A DNA stretch of 64,000 nucleotides from Leucobacter coleopterorum (GTDB lineage Bacteria; Actinomycetota; Actinomycetes; Actinomycetales; Microbacteriaceae): the NCBI RefSeq assembly GCF_011382985.1, contig NZ_CP049933.1, forward strand, positions 2,356,001 to 2,420,000, written 5' to 3'. Positions 26,322 through 37,856 of this stretch are shown here, one piece after another; within the stretch, counting starts at the first letter, position 1; every line of letters begins with the position of its first letter. The translations under genes were made by a program, and so were the position numbers. The notes beneath the pieces were generated by a model. That model saw nothing but the letters and a program-made list of their open reading frames with translations. It was not told the origin of the DNA and ran no database searches.

Positions 26322-27901
26322 TCTTTCGTCTCGGTTTCAATGCGCGGGAAGAGCACCGCGAGCGAGTGCTGCGCGGTTCCTGGTGAGAGCTTGCCCCAAG
26401 CACCAGCCTCACGAATCGGCTGCGCTGACAGCGCGCCCAGGGCTTCTTCAGCGCCGAGCGCTGCCCAGAGCTTGGACGTTGCCTCGGGTAGCACGGGCGA
26501 AAGCAGCACCGCAAGCACACGGAGCCCCTCGGTGGTCGTGTACAGCACGCGGGCAAGGCGATCACGCTGCGCAGGATCTTTCGCGAGCACCCACGGCTCC
26601 TGCTCGGTGATGTAACCGTTCAGGGCGTCGACCAGTTCCCACACCGCAGCGATGGACTCGTGGATCGCAAACGCCTCGATGTGTGCGTCAGCGCGGGTTG
26701 TGGCGGACGCCGCCAGATCCCGAATCACCCTGTCTGCGTCGAGCTCTTCACCCGGTTCTGGCACACGACCGTCGAAGTACTTCGCGTTCATCGCGAGCAC
26801 ACGACTGGCCAGGTTACCGAAGCCGTTCGCGAGTTCAGCCTGGTAACGTGCCGCCAGGTCTTCCCAACTGAACGAGCCGTCGTGACCAAACGAGATTGCA
26901 CGCATGAAGTAGTAGCGGAACGCGTCAGCCCCAAACGTGTCGGTGATCTCGTTGGGAGCAATGCCCGTGAGCTTCGACTTCGACATCTTTTCGCCGCCAA
27001 CAAGCAGCCAGCCGTGAGCGAAGACGTGATCCGGCACCTCAAGCCCCGCAGCCATAAGCATTGCAGGCCAGATAACCGCGTGGAAACGCAAGATATCTTT
27101 GCCCACGATGTGGGTGCCGGGCCAGCGCCGCGCAAACTCCTCGTCGTTTGCACCGTAACCGGTCGCTGTGACGTAGTTGAGCAGCGCGTCGAACCAGACG
27201 TAGGTGACGTGCGCGTCGTCCCACGGAATCGGGATGCCCCAGTCGAAGGAAGTGCGTGAGATCGAGAGGTCTTCAAGGCCCTGCTGCACAAACGCGACAA
27301 CCTCGTTGCGGGCACTAGCTGGCTGCACAAAGTCGGGACGCTCTTCATAGAGCGCGAGCAGCCGATCCTGAAACGCGCTCATCTTGAAGAAATAGTTCTT
27401 CTCTTGCAGCAATTCAAGCGGCTTTGAGTGGATTGCGCAGACCTTCTGGCCTTCGAACTCCCCCGCGCCATCCACAATCTCGCTCTTCGGCTTGAACTCT
27501 TCGCATCCGACGCAGTAGAGCGCTTCGAACTCACCGGCGTACACGTGGCCGTCGTCGTACAACTTCTGCAAGAACTTTGCGACGCCTTCCTCGTGGCGCG
27601 GTTCGGTCGTGCGAATAAAATCGTCGTTGGAGATGTTGATCGTGTTCAGCAGTGGCTTCCAGGATGACTCAACGAGGCGATCCGCCCACTCCTTCGGCTC
27701 AACACCGTTTGCCGTCGCCGTGCGCAGGATCTTTTGCCCGTGCTCGTCGGTTCCGGTCAAGAACCACGTGTCGTCACCCGCCTGGCGGTGCCAGCGTGCA
27801 AGCACGTCGGCCGCGACCTCCGTATAAGCGTGCCCAATATGTGGGGCATCATTCACGTAGAAGATGGGCGTGGTGAGGAAGAACGAATCGGGCTTGGCCA
27901 T
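26318..27901 (-). CDS. metG: methionyl-tRNA synthetase
   Basis: A class Ia synthetase that charges tRNA-Met with methionine. The 527-residue product has the HIGH motif in DAPHIGHAY (21-24) and GEKMSKSKL (KMSKS at 305-309). A CVGCEEF...C pattern (about residues 130-157) is the zinc-knuckle region. The C-terminal tRNA-binding EMAP domain is absent, as in many actinobacterial enzymes. ATG at 27901 (MAKPDSFF) is preferred over upstream in-frame starts at 27910 and 27931. The stop overlaps the tatD GTG start. Confidence 0.95.
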   Translation of the reverse strand: MAKPDSFFLTTPIFYVNDAPHIGHAYTEVAADVLARWHRQAGDDTWFLTGTDEHGQKILRTATANGVEPKEWADRLVESSWKPLLNTINISNDDFIRTTEPRHEEGVAKFLQKLYDDGHVYAGEFEALYCVGCEEFKPKSEIVDGAGEFEGQKVCAIHSKPLELLQEKNYFFKMSAFQDRLLALYEERPDFVQPASARNEVVAFVQQGLEDLSISRTSFDWGIPIPWDDAHVTYVWFDALLNYVTATGYGANDEEFARRWPGTHIVGKDILRFHAVIWPAMLMAAGLEVPDHVFAHGWLLVGGEKMSKSKLTGIAPNEITDTFGADAFRYYFMRAISFGHDGSFSWEDLAARYQAELANGFGNLASRVLAMNAKYFDGRVPEPGEELDADRVIRDLAASATTRADAHIEAFAIHESIAAVWELVDALNGYITEQEPWVLAKDPAQRDRLARVLYTTTEGLRVLAVLLSPVLPEATSKLWAALGAEEALGALSAQPIREAGAWGKLSPGTAQHSLAVLFPRIETETKE

Positions 27902-27970
27902 GGGGTCCATTGTATTGGGAACCACCGACACGGACGCGCTGTGTTACAAGTGAGGGACTTCCGCCCCCAG

Positions 27971-28444
27971 TCAGGCCCCCGCCACCACGATCTGGGGCTC
28001 GTGACGCACCGGAAAGTTCACGGAGTTCGCGATGAAGCAGTGCTCACGAGCACCGGCGTGAGCGGCACGTGCCGCTGTCACCATTGAAGCGTCGGCGACA
28101 GTGACTCGCGGCCGTAGCACCACCTCTGTGAAGGCACCGCCCAGCCCCTGCTGCTGCATTGCCCCGCTGGCTTCGTCGGTGTAGCCGGTGACCACCACGC
28201 CCGCGCGCACCGCCATGTGCAGGTATGACAGCATGTGGCACTGCGCGAGCGCCGCGACAAGCAGTTCCTCGGGATTCCATCTCTCAGCATTCCCGTGAAA
28301 GGTGGGATCGGCTGACCCTTCCAGCGGTTCTTTGTTTGCGGCGTGGATCAGCAGTTCACGTCCATACTCGCGATACCCGCTGGTTCCGGCACCACGATTG
28401 CCACGCCACTCAACGCCGACCCTATATTCGTGCAGCCCGTTCAT
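27971..28444 (-). CDS. OsmC/Ohr-family peroxiredoxin-like protein
   Basis: A 157-residue OsmC-family protein, a group of thiol peroxidases that reduce organic hydroperoxides with a reactive cysteine pair. The cysteines appear in LVAALAQCHMLSYLH (about residue 71) and in GAREHCFIANSVNFPV (about 135), with WNPEELLVAA, a conserved OsmC block. The start ATG at 28444 begins MNGLHEYRV; the ribosome-binding site is weak. It is upstream of metG on the same strand with a 69-base gap and divergent from gabT. It is of the general OsmC type rather than clearly Ohr. Confidence 0.88.
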   Translation of the reverse strand: MNGLHEYRVGVEWRGNRGAGTSGYREYGRELLIHAANKEPLEGSADPTFHGNAERWNPEELLVAALAQCHMLSYLHMAVRAGVVVTGYTDEASGAMQQQGLGGAFTEVVLRPRVTVADASMVTAARAAHAGAREHCFIANSVNFPVRHEPQIVVAGA

Positions 28445-28532
28445 AATCACAGTGCAAGTATCCCGCGGTGAACGCCACTTTGTAGGAACAAACTCAACTT
28501 CGCTCCCCCTCTCCCAGAGTAGGATCGAACTT

Positions 28533-29893
28533 ATGACTGAAGCGACCCTAAGCCCTACAGTTCCTATCGGCCAAGACACGATCCCCCAGCAGCGTCGTCT
28601 CGTCACCGAGATCCCCGGGCCCCGCTCCCGCGAACTCCAGGAGCGACGCAAAGCCGTTGTGCCGCCGGGTGTGCACAGTGTGCTTCCCGTGTACATTGAC
28701 CGTGCGCACGACTCAATCATCGTCGATGTCGACGGCAACCACATCATCGACGTGTGCGGCGGCATCGGCGTCACCACCGTCGGCCACACCGACGAAGCGG
28801 TGGTCGCGGCGGCTACGGCACAGCTGAACAAGGTTACGCATACCCTATTCACGATGACCCCCTACGAGCCCTACGTACAGGTCGCCGAGCACCTCGCCAA
28901 GAGCATCGCGGGTGGCGAGGGGTACAAGACGCTCCTCATGAACTCGGGTGCCGAGGCTGTCGAGAACGGCGTCAAGATCGCCCGCAAATACACCGGCCGC
29001 CCCGGTGTTGCGGTACTTGAGCAGGCCTACCACGGTCGCACCATGCTGACCTCGACCATGAACTTCAAGGCTGCCCCTACGCACTCGGCTACGGCCCGCG
29101 CGCGAGCGATGTATACAAGGCACCGAACTCGTACCCCCTGCACGATGGGTTGAGTGGCACAGAGGCCGCAAAGCGCACGATTGCATACCTCGAAAAGACC
29201 GCCGGGGCCGAGGATCTCGCCTGCCTCGTCGTCGAACCGATTCAGGGCGAGGGCGGCTTCATCGTTCCCGCCGACGGCTACCTGCCTGCCTTGGCCGAGT
29301 GGTGCCGCGCAAACGGCATAGTGTTCATCGCCGATGAGGTGCAGGCCGGCATGGCCCGCACCGGCACCATGTTCTCCATCGAGCAGTTTGGTGTTACCCC
29401 CGACATCGTGCTCTCCGCCAAGGGCATCGCTGGCGGGCTCCCCCTCGCCGGCATCACCGGCCGTGCAGAAATCATGGACAAGTCGCAGCCGGGCGGCCTG
29501 GGCGGCACCTTCGGTGGCAACCCGGTTTCATGTGCGGCAGCGGTCGCAGTGTTCGAGCAGATCGAAGAACTCGATCTGCTCGCAGAAGCAAAGCGCATCG
29601 AGGAGACCTTCGGGGCGGGACTCCGTGGGCTCCAAGCGAAGTACAACTGCATCGCCGAGGTTCGCGGCAAGGGTGCCATGCTCGCCATCGAAATCGTAAA
29701 GCCGGGCACACTTGAGGCGGATTCTGACCTGGTTGCCAACGTGATCGCCGCCGCTGCACAGCGCGGCGTACTCTTGCTCAGCACCGGCGCCTACAACCAG
29801 GGCATCCGTTTCTTGCCCTCGCTCAAGATGGGTGACGAGTTGATCCACGACGTTATTTCGGTGCTCGACGAGGCATTTGCCGCCAGCGTCTAG
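28533..29893 (+). CDS. gabT: 4-aminobutyrate aminotransferase (frameshift at 29074-29077)
   Basis: A class III PLP aminotransferase that converts GABA and 2-oxoglutarate to succinate semialdehyde and glutamate. One base restored in the C4 run at 29074-29077 joins NFKAAP to YALGYGPRASDVYKAP and gives 453 residues. Motifs are LMNSGAEAVENGVKIARKYT (PLP phosphate region), IADEVQAGMARTG (PLP ring aspartate region) and SAKGIAGG with the Schiff-base lysine. ATG at 28533 has AGGA 8 bases upstream. No gabD succinate-semialdehyde dehydrogenase lies beside it; the gene stands alone and ends at a strong terminator. Confidence 0.88.
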
Positions 29894-29936
29894 TTCACGC
29901 GACGCACCCTCGGCAGTTCAGCCGGTGCTCACACCT

Positions 29937-29969
29937 CAGCCGGTTGGATCCTTCCGATCCAACCGGCTG
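29937..29969. terminator. bidirectional terminator hairpin between gabT and the PP2C gene
   Basis: CAGCCGGTTGGATC and GATCCAACCGGCTG form a perfect 14-bp stem with loop CTTCC. It lies in the 144-base gap between two convergent genes. There is no long T tract on either side, so it is a stable hairpin rather than a textbook intrinsic terminator; position makes a terminator role likely for both genes. Confidence 0.75.
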
Positions 29970-30037
29970 ACTCGTCTGTACAGACTGAAGTGCGCCCGAC
30001 TCCAAGCTCTCAGCCGCACCAAGCCCCAGCCAAGGAG

Positions 30038-30871
30038 CTAGTCAAGCTCTATTCCAGCAGCCTCAATGCTGCCGGTGTCGATTACGTCGCCCACCGCGTG
30101 CACGTCGATCACGATTACGGTCACGTTGTCGCGCCCAGCATTGTCGAGAGCTTGTTTCACGAGCGAACGGGCGGCACCCTCAGCGGTGCGCGCGTTCGCG
30201 AGGAAGTGCTGGATCCCAATATCGGTAAGTTCTTTAGTGAGGCCGTCTGAGCAGATCAGGATGCGTTGGCCAGGGATCAGGGCGAGCGAAGTGTAGTCGG
30301 GTACCGGGGCCTCGTTGAACCCCACGGCACGAGTAATCACGTTAGCGTGCGGGTGAACCTCAGCTTCTTCTTCGGTGATCGCACCGGTGTCAATAAGGTG
30401 TTGCACAACCGAGTGGTCGACGGTGACCTGACTCAGGGCTCCCTTGAAGTATTGGTAGACGCGCGAATCACCGATATTGAAGACCTTCCAGGTAGGCTCA
30501 CTGGCTTCGGTGCCGATAACAACTCCGGTGACGGTTGTGCCCGCCCCCAGCTCAGTTTCGCCGGCGTCAAGCTCGATGTCGTCTACCGCGTCGCCTAGCA
30601 CACCGTCAATGTCCTTCTCAGACACGGTGCGACTTCCGCCAAGCTCGGCGAGGCGTCGCACAACCGCGGCGGATGCAATCTCTCCCGCGGAGTGGCCTCC
30701 CATGCCGTCCGCGACCGCAAAGATCGGCGGAACAGTAACGAAGCTGTCCTGGTTAGTCTCGCGGCGAAGGCCTACATCAGTGAGCCCAAACCACGAAAGC
30801 TCGATCTCAAGATCGCAGTTTTCGCGATAGCGCAGCCGCTTGCGGGTGGCATTCTCACCCCGAGCAGTCAC
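30038..30871 (-). CDS. PP2C-family serine/threonine protein phosphatase
   Basis: A 277-residue soluble PPM/PP2C phosphatase, which dephosphorylates Ser/Thr with two Mg or Mn ions. Metal-binding motifs are VADGMGGHSAG, GDSRVYQY, ILICSDGLTKEL and the C-terminal GRDNVTVIV. There is no membrane segment, unlike mycobacterial PstP, and no kinase gene is adjacent. The N-terminal Arg-rich stretch (residues 1-15) is not part of the catalytic domain. It probably counters actinobacterial Hanks-type kinases. The stop is 68 bases from the hairpin at 29937-29969. Confidence 0.9.
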   Translation of the reverse strand: MTARGENATRKRLRYRENCDLEIELSWFGLTDVGLRRETNQDSFVTVPPIFAVADGMGGHSAGEIASAAVVRRLAELGGSRTVSEKDIDGVLGDAVDDIELDAGETELGAGTTVTGVVIGTEASEPTWKVFNIGDSRVYQYFKGALSQVTVDHSVVQHLIDTGAITEEEAEVHPHANVITRAVGFNEAPVPDYTSLALIPGQRILICSDGLTKELTDIGIQHFLANARTAEGAARSLVKQALDNAGRDNVTVIVIDVHAVGDVIDTGSIEAAGIELD

Positions 30872-30900
30872 TGTAGATTCCCCTTAGACACCCGAGTATC

Positions 30901-31704
30901 CTATCGCGCCCCGGTAGTTGCCCGGTGATTCGCAGCTGAAGCGGGTGCCCCGAGTTCTGTTAGCAGGGTCAATTGCCCGTTCAAACCACGCCTCTTCAGA
31001 TCGATTCCGGCCTCTGCGGCCCAAGCCACGAGGTCGTCTTCCCCTGAGATTTCAGGCCGCGCAACTGCGAGCCGACGCACGAGGTCTCCCTTGGCCGCTT
31101 TGTTGAAATGATTAAGCGCGCGTGCCTCCCCGTTCGGACCACGCTGAGCGACGCGCAACGACGCGCCTGCCCCGTCGGGCAGGGGCGCAAGTTCGGCATA
31201 GTCTTTTGACCGCAGGTCAAGGATCCAGCCCCGCTCCGCCCAGTCGTCATCCGCGTGGGCCACCCGCCAGGCCGCCTTGAGGCTTGTGCCAAGGCCTGGC
31301 AGGCGCGAACTTGCCGAGAGCCTGTACGCGGGGATCGGATCGCCCGCCCCAACGAGTCCAAACAACGCAGATTGCACAAGCACGTGTGTGTCGAGCCACT
31401 CGCGTGCGCCCCCGTCGAGTGTCGCAACATCAAGCGCGTCGTAAAGCACCCCCGTGTAGCGCTCGATCGCGGGCAATACGCCGCTCTCGCCGAGTTCCAG
31501 ATTGTACTCAAGCTCAGCCCGGTTCTTCACCCCCAATTTGAGGGGTTTCGCCGCTGCTTCAGGCTCCCTGCTCAGAGCCTCAAGGGCCGCACGCACTCGC
31601 TCACGCGCGTCTCCCAGGGCGGAAGAGGCACGCAAGTCATTAGGAGTAAGGATCCCGGAGCCACCTACACGCTTCGTTTCAGAGGGTGGGAGCAAGATCT
31701 GCAT
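30901..31704 (-). CDS. yaaA: YaaA-family peroxide stress protein
   Basis: A 267-residue member of the YaaA/DUF328 family. E. coli YaaA lowers free intracellular iron and limits Fenton damage during peroxide stress, and is reported to bind DNA. The family start MQILLPPSETKR is exact, and further conserved blocks are YTGVLYDALD (about 80-90) and LRSKDYAELAPLP. AGGAGA precedes ATG at 31704. It lies 29 bases upstream of the PP2C gene on the same strand, so the two may be co-transcribed. Confidence 0.9.
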   Translation of the reverse strand: MQILLPPSETKRVGGSGILTPNDLRASSALGDARERVRAALEALSREPEAAAKPLKLGVKNRAELEYNLELGESGVLPAIERYTGVLYDALDVATLDGGAREWLDTHVLVQSALFGLVGAGDPIPAYRLSASSRLPGLGTSLKAAWRVAHADDDWAERGWILDLRSKDYAELAPLPDGAGASLRVAQRGPNGEARALNHFNKAAKGDLVRRLAVARPEISGEDDLVAWAAEAGIDLKRRGLNGQLTLLTELGAPASAANHRATTGAR

Positions 31705-31740
31705 GGGTCTCCTATCGGCGTGAGAAGTCTTGAATGGGAG

Positions 31741-31760
31741 ATCCTGCGACCGCGCAGGAT
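31741..31760. other. short perfect hairpin upstream of yaaA
   Basis: ATCCTGCG-ACCG-CGCAGGAT is an 8-bp perfect stem between the atp operon terminator and the yaaA start. It would lie in the yaaA 5' leader or promoter, or act as a second stop for atp read-through. The function is not assigned. Confidence 0.4.
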
Positions 31761-31766
31761 GTCGGG

Positions 31767-31811
31767 AAAGACAAAGGCCGTACGCTCATGGGAGCGCACG
31801 GCCTTGTCTTT
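31767..31811 (-). terminator. intrinsic terminator of the ATP synthase operon
   Basis: AAAGACAAAGGCCGTACGCTC pairs with GAGCGCACGGCCTTGTCTTT, a stem of about 20 bp with one bulge and one mismatch and a short loop. It ends 11 bases past the atpC stop on the minus strand, and the descending arm finishes in TTT. Position and strength support termination of the atp transcript. Confidence 0.85.
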
Positions 31812-31822
31812 ATCGCTAGAGG

Positions 31823-32085
31823 TTAGGCAGCAACAGCAGCTTTACCAGCAACGATTGTCACGGTGTTGTGGTCGACCGAGAGGAATCCCCCGCTGCGTCC
31901 ACGGCGATCTTCTCTCCGCTGGCAGTGGTCACACGAATCTCACCCTCGGCGAGGATCGCAAGCATGGGCTGGTGCCCCGCAAGAATACCGATCTCGCCTT
32001 CAGTGGTCTTCGCAATGATCTGGGTGGCAGCGCCCTCCCAGACACGTCGCTCAGCTGAGACGACACTCACGTTGAGTTCGGCCAT
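31823..32085 (-). CDS. atpC: ATP synthase epsilon subunit (frameshift at 31887-31891)
   Basis: The epsilon subunit of the F1 central stalk couples rotation and can inhibit ATP hydrolysis. One base added in the C5 run at 31887-31891 changes a nonsense Ser/Thr tail to AGGFLSVDHNTVTIVAGKAAV and gives 87 residues. The product is the short actinobacterial form, with a beta-sandwich domain and without the long C-terminal helices. It is the last gene of the operon, 2 bases after atpD, and is followed by a terminator. Confidence 0.9.
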
Positions 32086-32087
32086 GA

Positions 32088-33560
<1,473 letters not shown>

Positions 33561-34451
33561 TTAGCCGGACAGCGCGTCAGCGCCGCCCACAATCTCGGAA
33601 ATCTGCTGGGTGATCTCTGCCTGGCGCGCATTGTTTGCGAGGCGAGTGTAGTCGCGAATGAGCGTGTCTGCGTTGTCGCTCGCGGACTTCATCGCCTTCT
33701 GCGTCGCAGCGTGCTTAGCGGCGGCCGACTCGAGCATCGCGTTGAACACGCGCGACTCGATGTAGGCGGGCAGAAGCTGCCCAAGAACTGCATCTGCGTC
33801 TGGCTCGAACTCGTACAGCGGCTCAGGCGCGTCAGTGGCCTCGGCAACACCCTCGACGATCTGCAAGGGCAGAAGTCGGTGAACCTGAGGCAACTGGCTA
33901 ACCATGCTGATGAGGCGGTTGTACACAAGGTGAATCTCTTGTGCGCCGCCTTCTTCAGCCGGACGCGCGAAGACGTCAAGAAGCGCGTCAGCGACCTCTT
34001 TACCTGTCTCGAAGCCCGGGTTCTCGGTGTCACCAGTCCACACTCGCTCAGAAGCACGACGGCGGAACGAGAAGTACCCCTGGGCCTTGCGACCGATCAG
34101 GTAGTACACAACGTCTTTGCCCTCTTCGCGGAGAAGCTCACTGAGCTCCTCTGCTTCTCGCAAAACCTGCGAATTGAAAGCGCCTGCGAGGCCGCGATCC
34201 GAGGTGAAAATAACGACGGCTGCCCGCTCAACCTTCTCTGCCTCAACGAGCAGAGGGTGTTCGGTGTTCGAGTGTGTGGCGACGGCCGAGACGGCGCGAG
34301 TGATCGCGGTCGTGTAGGGCGTCGAAGCCTCAACGCGTGCCTTCGCCTTTTGAATGCGAGATGCCGCGATCAGCTCCATCGCACGGGTGATCTTCTTGGT
34401 CGTCTGGGCAGAACGAATTTTCTGCCGGTAGACCCGAAGTTGCGCTCCCAT
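33561..34451 (-). CDS. atpG: ATP synthase gamma subunit
   Basis: The gamma subunit forms the rotating central shaft of F1. The 296-residue product has the conserved N-terminal [21 protein letters not shown] and C-terminal [24 protein letters not shown] helices that make the coiled coil. An inserted acidic loop around residues 205-222 ([20 protein letters not shown]) is typical of actinobacterial gammas. It is 21 bases upstream of atpD; a GC hairpin lies between it and atpA. Confidence 0.97.
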   Translation of the reverse strand: MGAQLRVYRQKIRSAQTTKKITRAMELIAASRIQKAKARVEASTPYTTAITRAVSAVATHSNTEHPLLVEAEKVERAAVVIFTSDRGLAGAFNSQVLREAEELSELLREEGKDVVYYLIGRKAQGYFSFRRRASERVWTGDTENPGFETGKEVADALLDVFARPAEEGGAQEIHLVYNRLISMVSQLPQVHRLLPLQIVEGVAEATDAPEPLYEFEPDADAVLGQLLPAYIESRVFNAMLESAAAKHAATQKAMKSASDNADTLIRDYTRLANNARQAEITQQISEIVGGADALSG

Positions 34452-34500
34452 GTCTCTCCTGTTTCGGTCGGGGCTGGCTGGTTGTTAAGAGTTCGGGGTC

Positions 34501-34522
34501 GGTGGGGGCTTTCGCCCCCACC
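34501..34522. other. intra-operon hairpin between atpA and atpG
   Basis: GGTGGGGGC-TTTC-GCCCCCACC is a perfect 9-bp GC stem 8 bases beyond the atpA stop, within the 79-base atpA-atpG gap. There is no T tract. It may mark an RNA-processing or stability boundary that sets subunit ratios; this role is inferred. Confidence 0.6.
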
Positions 34523-34530
34523 GGGATGCC

Positions 34531-36159
34531 CTACTTCTTGGAAACGACCAGCTGCTCCTGCTTGATCTCGGACTCGTCGATGGCGTCGAACTGCTCGGCC
34601 AGCGACTGTCCAGCCGAAGTGCGGAACTCGCTCTTGAACTTCTCGACCTTTGCCTCGAGTTCAGCGACGATGTCGTCATCGAGCACGTTAGTCTTGCGCA
34701 GCGTGTTCAGAGCTTCTGAGTTGCGCGACAGGTAGTCGAGGAACTCACGCTCGAAGCGGAGAATATCTTCAACCGGAACATCGTCGAGGAAGCCCTTGGT
34801 GCCGGCCCAGATCGACACGGTCTGCTCTTCAACCGGGTACGGCGTGTACTGCGGCTGCTTGAGCAGCTCGGTGAGTCGAGCACCGCGTGCAAGCTGGCGA
34901 CGGCTCGTCGGATCGAGGTCGGATGCAAACATCGCGAAGGCCTCGAGCGAGCGGTACTGAGCAAGCTCAAGTTTGAGCGTGCCGGAGACCTTCTTGATCG
35001 ACTTCACCTGAGCGTCGCCACCAACACGAGACACCGAGATGCCCACATCAACGGCGGGGCGCTGGTTCGCGTTGAAGAGGTCGGACTGCAGGAAGATCTG
35101 GCCGTCGGTGATCGAGATCACGTTGGTCGGAATGTATGCAGAAACATCGTTTGCCTTGGTCTCGATGATCGGCAGACCGGTCATCGAACCCGCGCCGAGC
35201 TCGTCGGAGAGCTTTGCACAACGCTCCAGCAGGCGCGAGTGCAAGTAGAAGACGTCACCGGGGTAAGCCTCGCGGCCCGGCGGACGACGCAGCAGTAGCG
35301 ATACCGCACGGTAGGCCTCAGCCTGCTTGGAGAGATCATCAAAGATGATGAGAACGTGCTTGCCGTCATACATCCAGTGCTGGCCAATTGCCGAGCCGGT
35401 GTAGGGAGCAAGGTACTTGAAGCCTGCGGGGTCTGAAGCGGGAGAAGCCACGATCGTGGTGTACTCCATGGCACCAGCGTCTTCGAGCGCGCCCTTCACA
35501 GAGGCGATCGTCGAGCCCTTCTGGCCGATAGCAACGTAGATGCAACGCACCTGCTTAGTGACGTCGCCGGATTCCCAGTTCGCCTTCTGGTTGATGATGG
35601 TGTCGATCGCGATAGCTGTCTTACCGGTCTGGCGGTCACCGATGATCAGCTGGCGCTGGCCGCGGCCGACTGGGATCATGGCGTCAATCGCCTTGATGCC
35701 CGTCTGCAGCGGCTCGTGAACCGACTTACGCTGCATAACGCCGGGCGCCTGCAGTTCGAGTGCACGACGCCCCTCGATGTTTGCGATCTCACCAAGGCCG
35801 TCAATCGGCTTACCGAGTGGATCAACCACGCGACCGAGGTATCCCTCGCCCACTGGCACCGAGAGTACCTCACCGGTGCGGGTGACGGGCTGGCCCTCTG
35901 CGACGTCGGTGAACTCACCGAGCACCACAACGCCGATTTCGTCTTCGTCAAGGTTCTGAGCAAGGCCGAGCGTGCCGTCTTCAAAGCGGACAAGCTCGTT
36001 TGCCATTACGCCGGGAAGTCCAGCAACGTGTGCGATGCCGTCAGCGGCGTCAACAACGGTGCCGACCTCGGTCTTGTCAGCCTGCGCCGGTTCGTATGAC
36101 GCAGCGAAGTCTTTCAGCGCGTCACGGATCTCGTCCGGGCTGATTGAGAGTTCTGCCAT
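34531..36159 (-). CDS. atpA: ATP synthase alpha subunit
   Basis: The non-catalytic nucleotide-binding F1 subunit, 542 residues. It has the P-loop GDRQTGKT (174-181), the VYVAIGQK segment (as [11 protein letters not shown]) and the conserved [12 protein letters not shown] region. Length and frame are normal. Both its flanking gaps carry hairpins (36179-36197 and 34501-34522), so its message is bracketed within the operon. Confidence 0.98.
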   Translation of the reverse strand: MAELSISPDEIRDALKDFAASYEPAQADKTEVGTVVDAADGIAHVAGLPGVMANELVRFEDGTLGLAQNLDEDEIGVVVLGEFTDVAEGQPVTRTGEVLSVPVGEGYLGRVVDPLGKPIDGLGEIANIEGRRALELQAPGVMQRKSVHEPLQTGIKAIDAMIPVGRGQRQLIIGDRQTGKTAIAIDTIINQKANWESGDVTKQVRCIYVAIGQKGSTIASVKGALEDAGAMEYTTIVASPASDPAGFKYLAPYTGSAIGQHWMYDGKHVLIIFDDLSKQAEAYRAVSLLLRRPPGREAYPGDVFYLHSRLLERCAKLSDELGAGSMTGLPIIETKANDVSAYIPTNVISITDGQIFLQSDLFNANQRPAVDVGISVSRVGGDAQVKSIKKVSGTLKLELAQYRSLEAFAMFASDLDPTSRRQLARGARLTELLKQPQYTPYPVEEQTVSIWAGTKGFLDDVPVEDILRFEREFLDYLSRNSEALNTLRKTNVLDDDIVAELEAKVEKFKSEFRTSAGQSLAEQFDAIDESEIKQEQLVVSKK

Positions 36160-36178
36160 TTCGTTTCCTCTGTCTGTT

Positions 36179-36197
36179 CCGGAGGTTTCGCCTCCGG
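36179..36197. other. intra-operon hairpin between atpH and atpA
   Basis: CCGGAGG-TTTCG-CCTCCGG is a 7-bp perfect stem in the 54-base atpH-atpA gap, 19 bases before the atpA start. It could mask or shape the atpA leader or stop exonucleases. It mirrors the hairpin downstream of atpA. Confidence 0.55.
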
Positions 36198-36213
36198 TAT
36201 TTGAAGTAAAGGC

Positions 36214-36990
36214 CTAAGCCGCGAGCTGCTGTCGGAGGTCGTCCAGGCGTGCCCGAACGCTGCCGTCGATCACGTCGTCGGCGAGCTGAATGCGCACACC
36301 GCCGAGGAGTTCAGGATCAATCACAGTCGTGACCTTAACCGGGCGACCTGCGGATTGCTCTAGAAGGCGAGCCAATCGATCCTGCTGTTCCGTGGAAAGC
36401 TGAGCTGCGACGGTAACCGTTGCGAGTTCGAAGCCTTCTTGATCGGCGGCGACCCGAGCTGCCTGACGCAGTGCTACGTCAAGGCGACGACCACGCGGGT
36501 TGGCAGCCAAGTGGCTGACAACCGAGATGGCGGAGGCCGAGGCCTTATCCGCGAGCAGTCGCTGTACGAGGCTGACCTTACCTTCTGCCTCGATCAACTT
36601 GCTGCCGAGGCTGAGCTGAAGCTCGTGGCTGCGATCAACCAGATCTGCCACCGCGAGCAACTCTTCAGGTAGTTCGGCATTGGCGAGAGCCTCGGCACGA
36701 AGGCCAAGCTCTTCGACACCGGCGACAAACTCGTCGGTGTTTGACCAAGCTTCAGTGACCGCTGCGACGAGAACGCCACGCGCGCCAGCTGAGAGCGAAC
36801 CGAATAGGCGCTCCACAAGCTGGGTCTTGCTCTCGGTTGTTGCCGAAGCATCACCCAGCACAGCTACGAGAGCGGGTGCCTTTGCGATGCGGTCGGCAGC
36901 CTCAAGCAATTCGCTGCCGGCAGTCTTGCTCAGCCGTCCCTGCAGTGAAGCCCGGGCCTTGGCGAGAGCCTCGCGTGACGCGCTGCCCAT
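36214..36990 (-). CDS. atpH: ATP synthase delta subunit
   Basis: The delta subunit links the peripheral stalk to the top of F1. The product is 258 residues, longer than the 177-residue E. coli subunit, with an extra N-terminal helical part common in actinobacteria. The C-terminal block (VKVTTVIDPELLGGVRIQ) is the conserved OSCP signature. Its ATG overlaps the atpF stop in TAATG, indicating coupling. Confidence 0.95.
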   Translation of the reverse strand: MGSASREALAKARASLQGRLSKTAGSELLEAADRIAKAPALVAVLGDASATTESKTQLVERLFGSLSAGARGVLVAAVTEAWSNTDEFVAGVEELGLRAEALANAELPEELLAVADLVDRSHELQLSLGSKLIEAEGKVSLVQRLLADKASASAISVVSHLAANPRGRRLDVALRQAARVAADQEGFELATVTVAAQLSTEQQDRLARLLEQSAGRPVKVTTVIDPELLGGVRIQLADDVIDGSVRARLDDLRQQLAA

Positions 36991-37544
36991 TACTTGGCTG
37001 CCTTCTCTGAAGCTTCGAGATCAGCGAGGAAGCGATCAACAAGCGCGGAGGCCTTCTGATCGTCCGAGAGAGACACACCGACAACGCCCGAGGCGAGGTC
37101 GATTGCGAGCGATCCGACATCCTTGCGCAGTGAGACAGCGGCGCTCTGGCGCTCTGCCTCGATCTGGGCCTGGGCGGCCTGGGTGATGCGTGCCTGCTCG
37201 ACAGTCGCATCTTCCTTGGCCTTTGCCACGATCTTGGTGGCGTCGGAGCGAGCTGAATCGCGGATCTCGCCAGCTTCCTGGCGAGCACCTGCGAGCTGCG
37301 CGGTGTACTCCTGCAGCGCGGCCTCGGCCTTAGCCTGTGCCTCGTCTGCCTTGGCGATATTACCTTCGATGGCTTCTGCACGTGCGTCGAGCATCGCCGT
37401 GAGCTTCGGAAGGAAGATCTTCCAGAACGCAACGAGAATGATGACGAAGCAGACTGCCGACCAGACGATGTCGTATGTAGCAGGAAGTAGCGGGTTTTGA
37501 ACCGCACCTTCCTCAGCAGCGGCAAAGATCACTGCGTTGAGCAT
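36990..37544 (-). CDS. atpF: ATP synthase b subunit
   Basis: The Fo b subunit is the membrane-anchored peripheral stalk. In 184 residues, one N-terminal transmembrane helix (about 25-45, with VWSAVCFVIILVAFW) is followed by a long Ala/Glu/Lys-rich coiled coil (about 50-160). It is between atpE and atpH and overlaps the atpH start by one base. Confidence 0.96.
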   Translation of the reverse strand: MLNAVIFAAAEEGAVQNPLLPATYDIVWSAVCFVIILVAFWKIFLPKLTAMLDARAEAIEGNIAKADEAQAKAEAALQEYTAQLAGARQEAGEIRDSARSDATKIVAKAKEDATVEQARITQAAQAQIEAERQSAAVSLRKDVGSLAIDLASGVVGVSLSDDQKASALVDRFLADLEASEKAAK

Positions 37545-37577
37545 CAGTGCCTCCCTTTCGAGACTTGAGGAGGTGGA

Positions 37578-37856
<279 letters not shown>

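Noticed and set aside
31741..31760. Riboswitch upstream of yaaA
   Set aside because: There is only a single 8-bp hairpin with no conserved aptamer-like core; the adjacent terminator belongs to the atp operon on the same strand.
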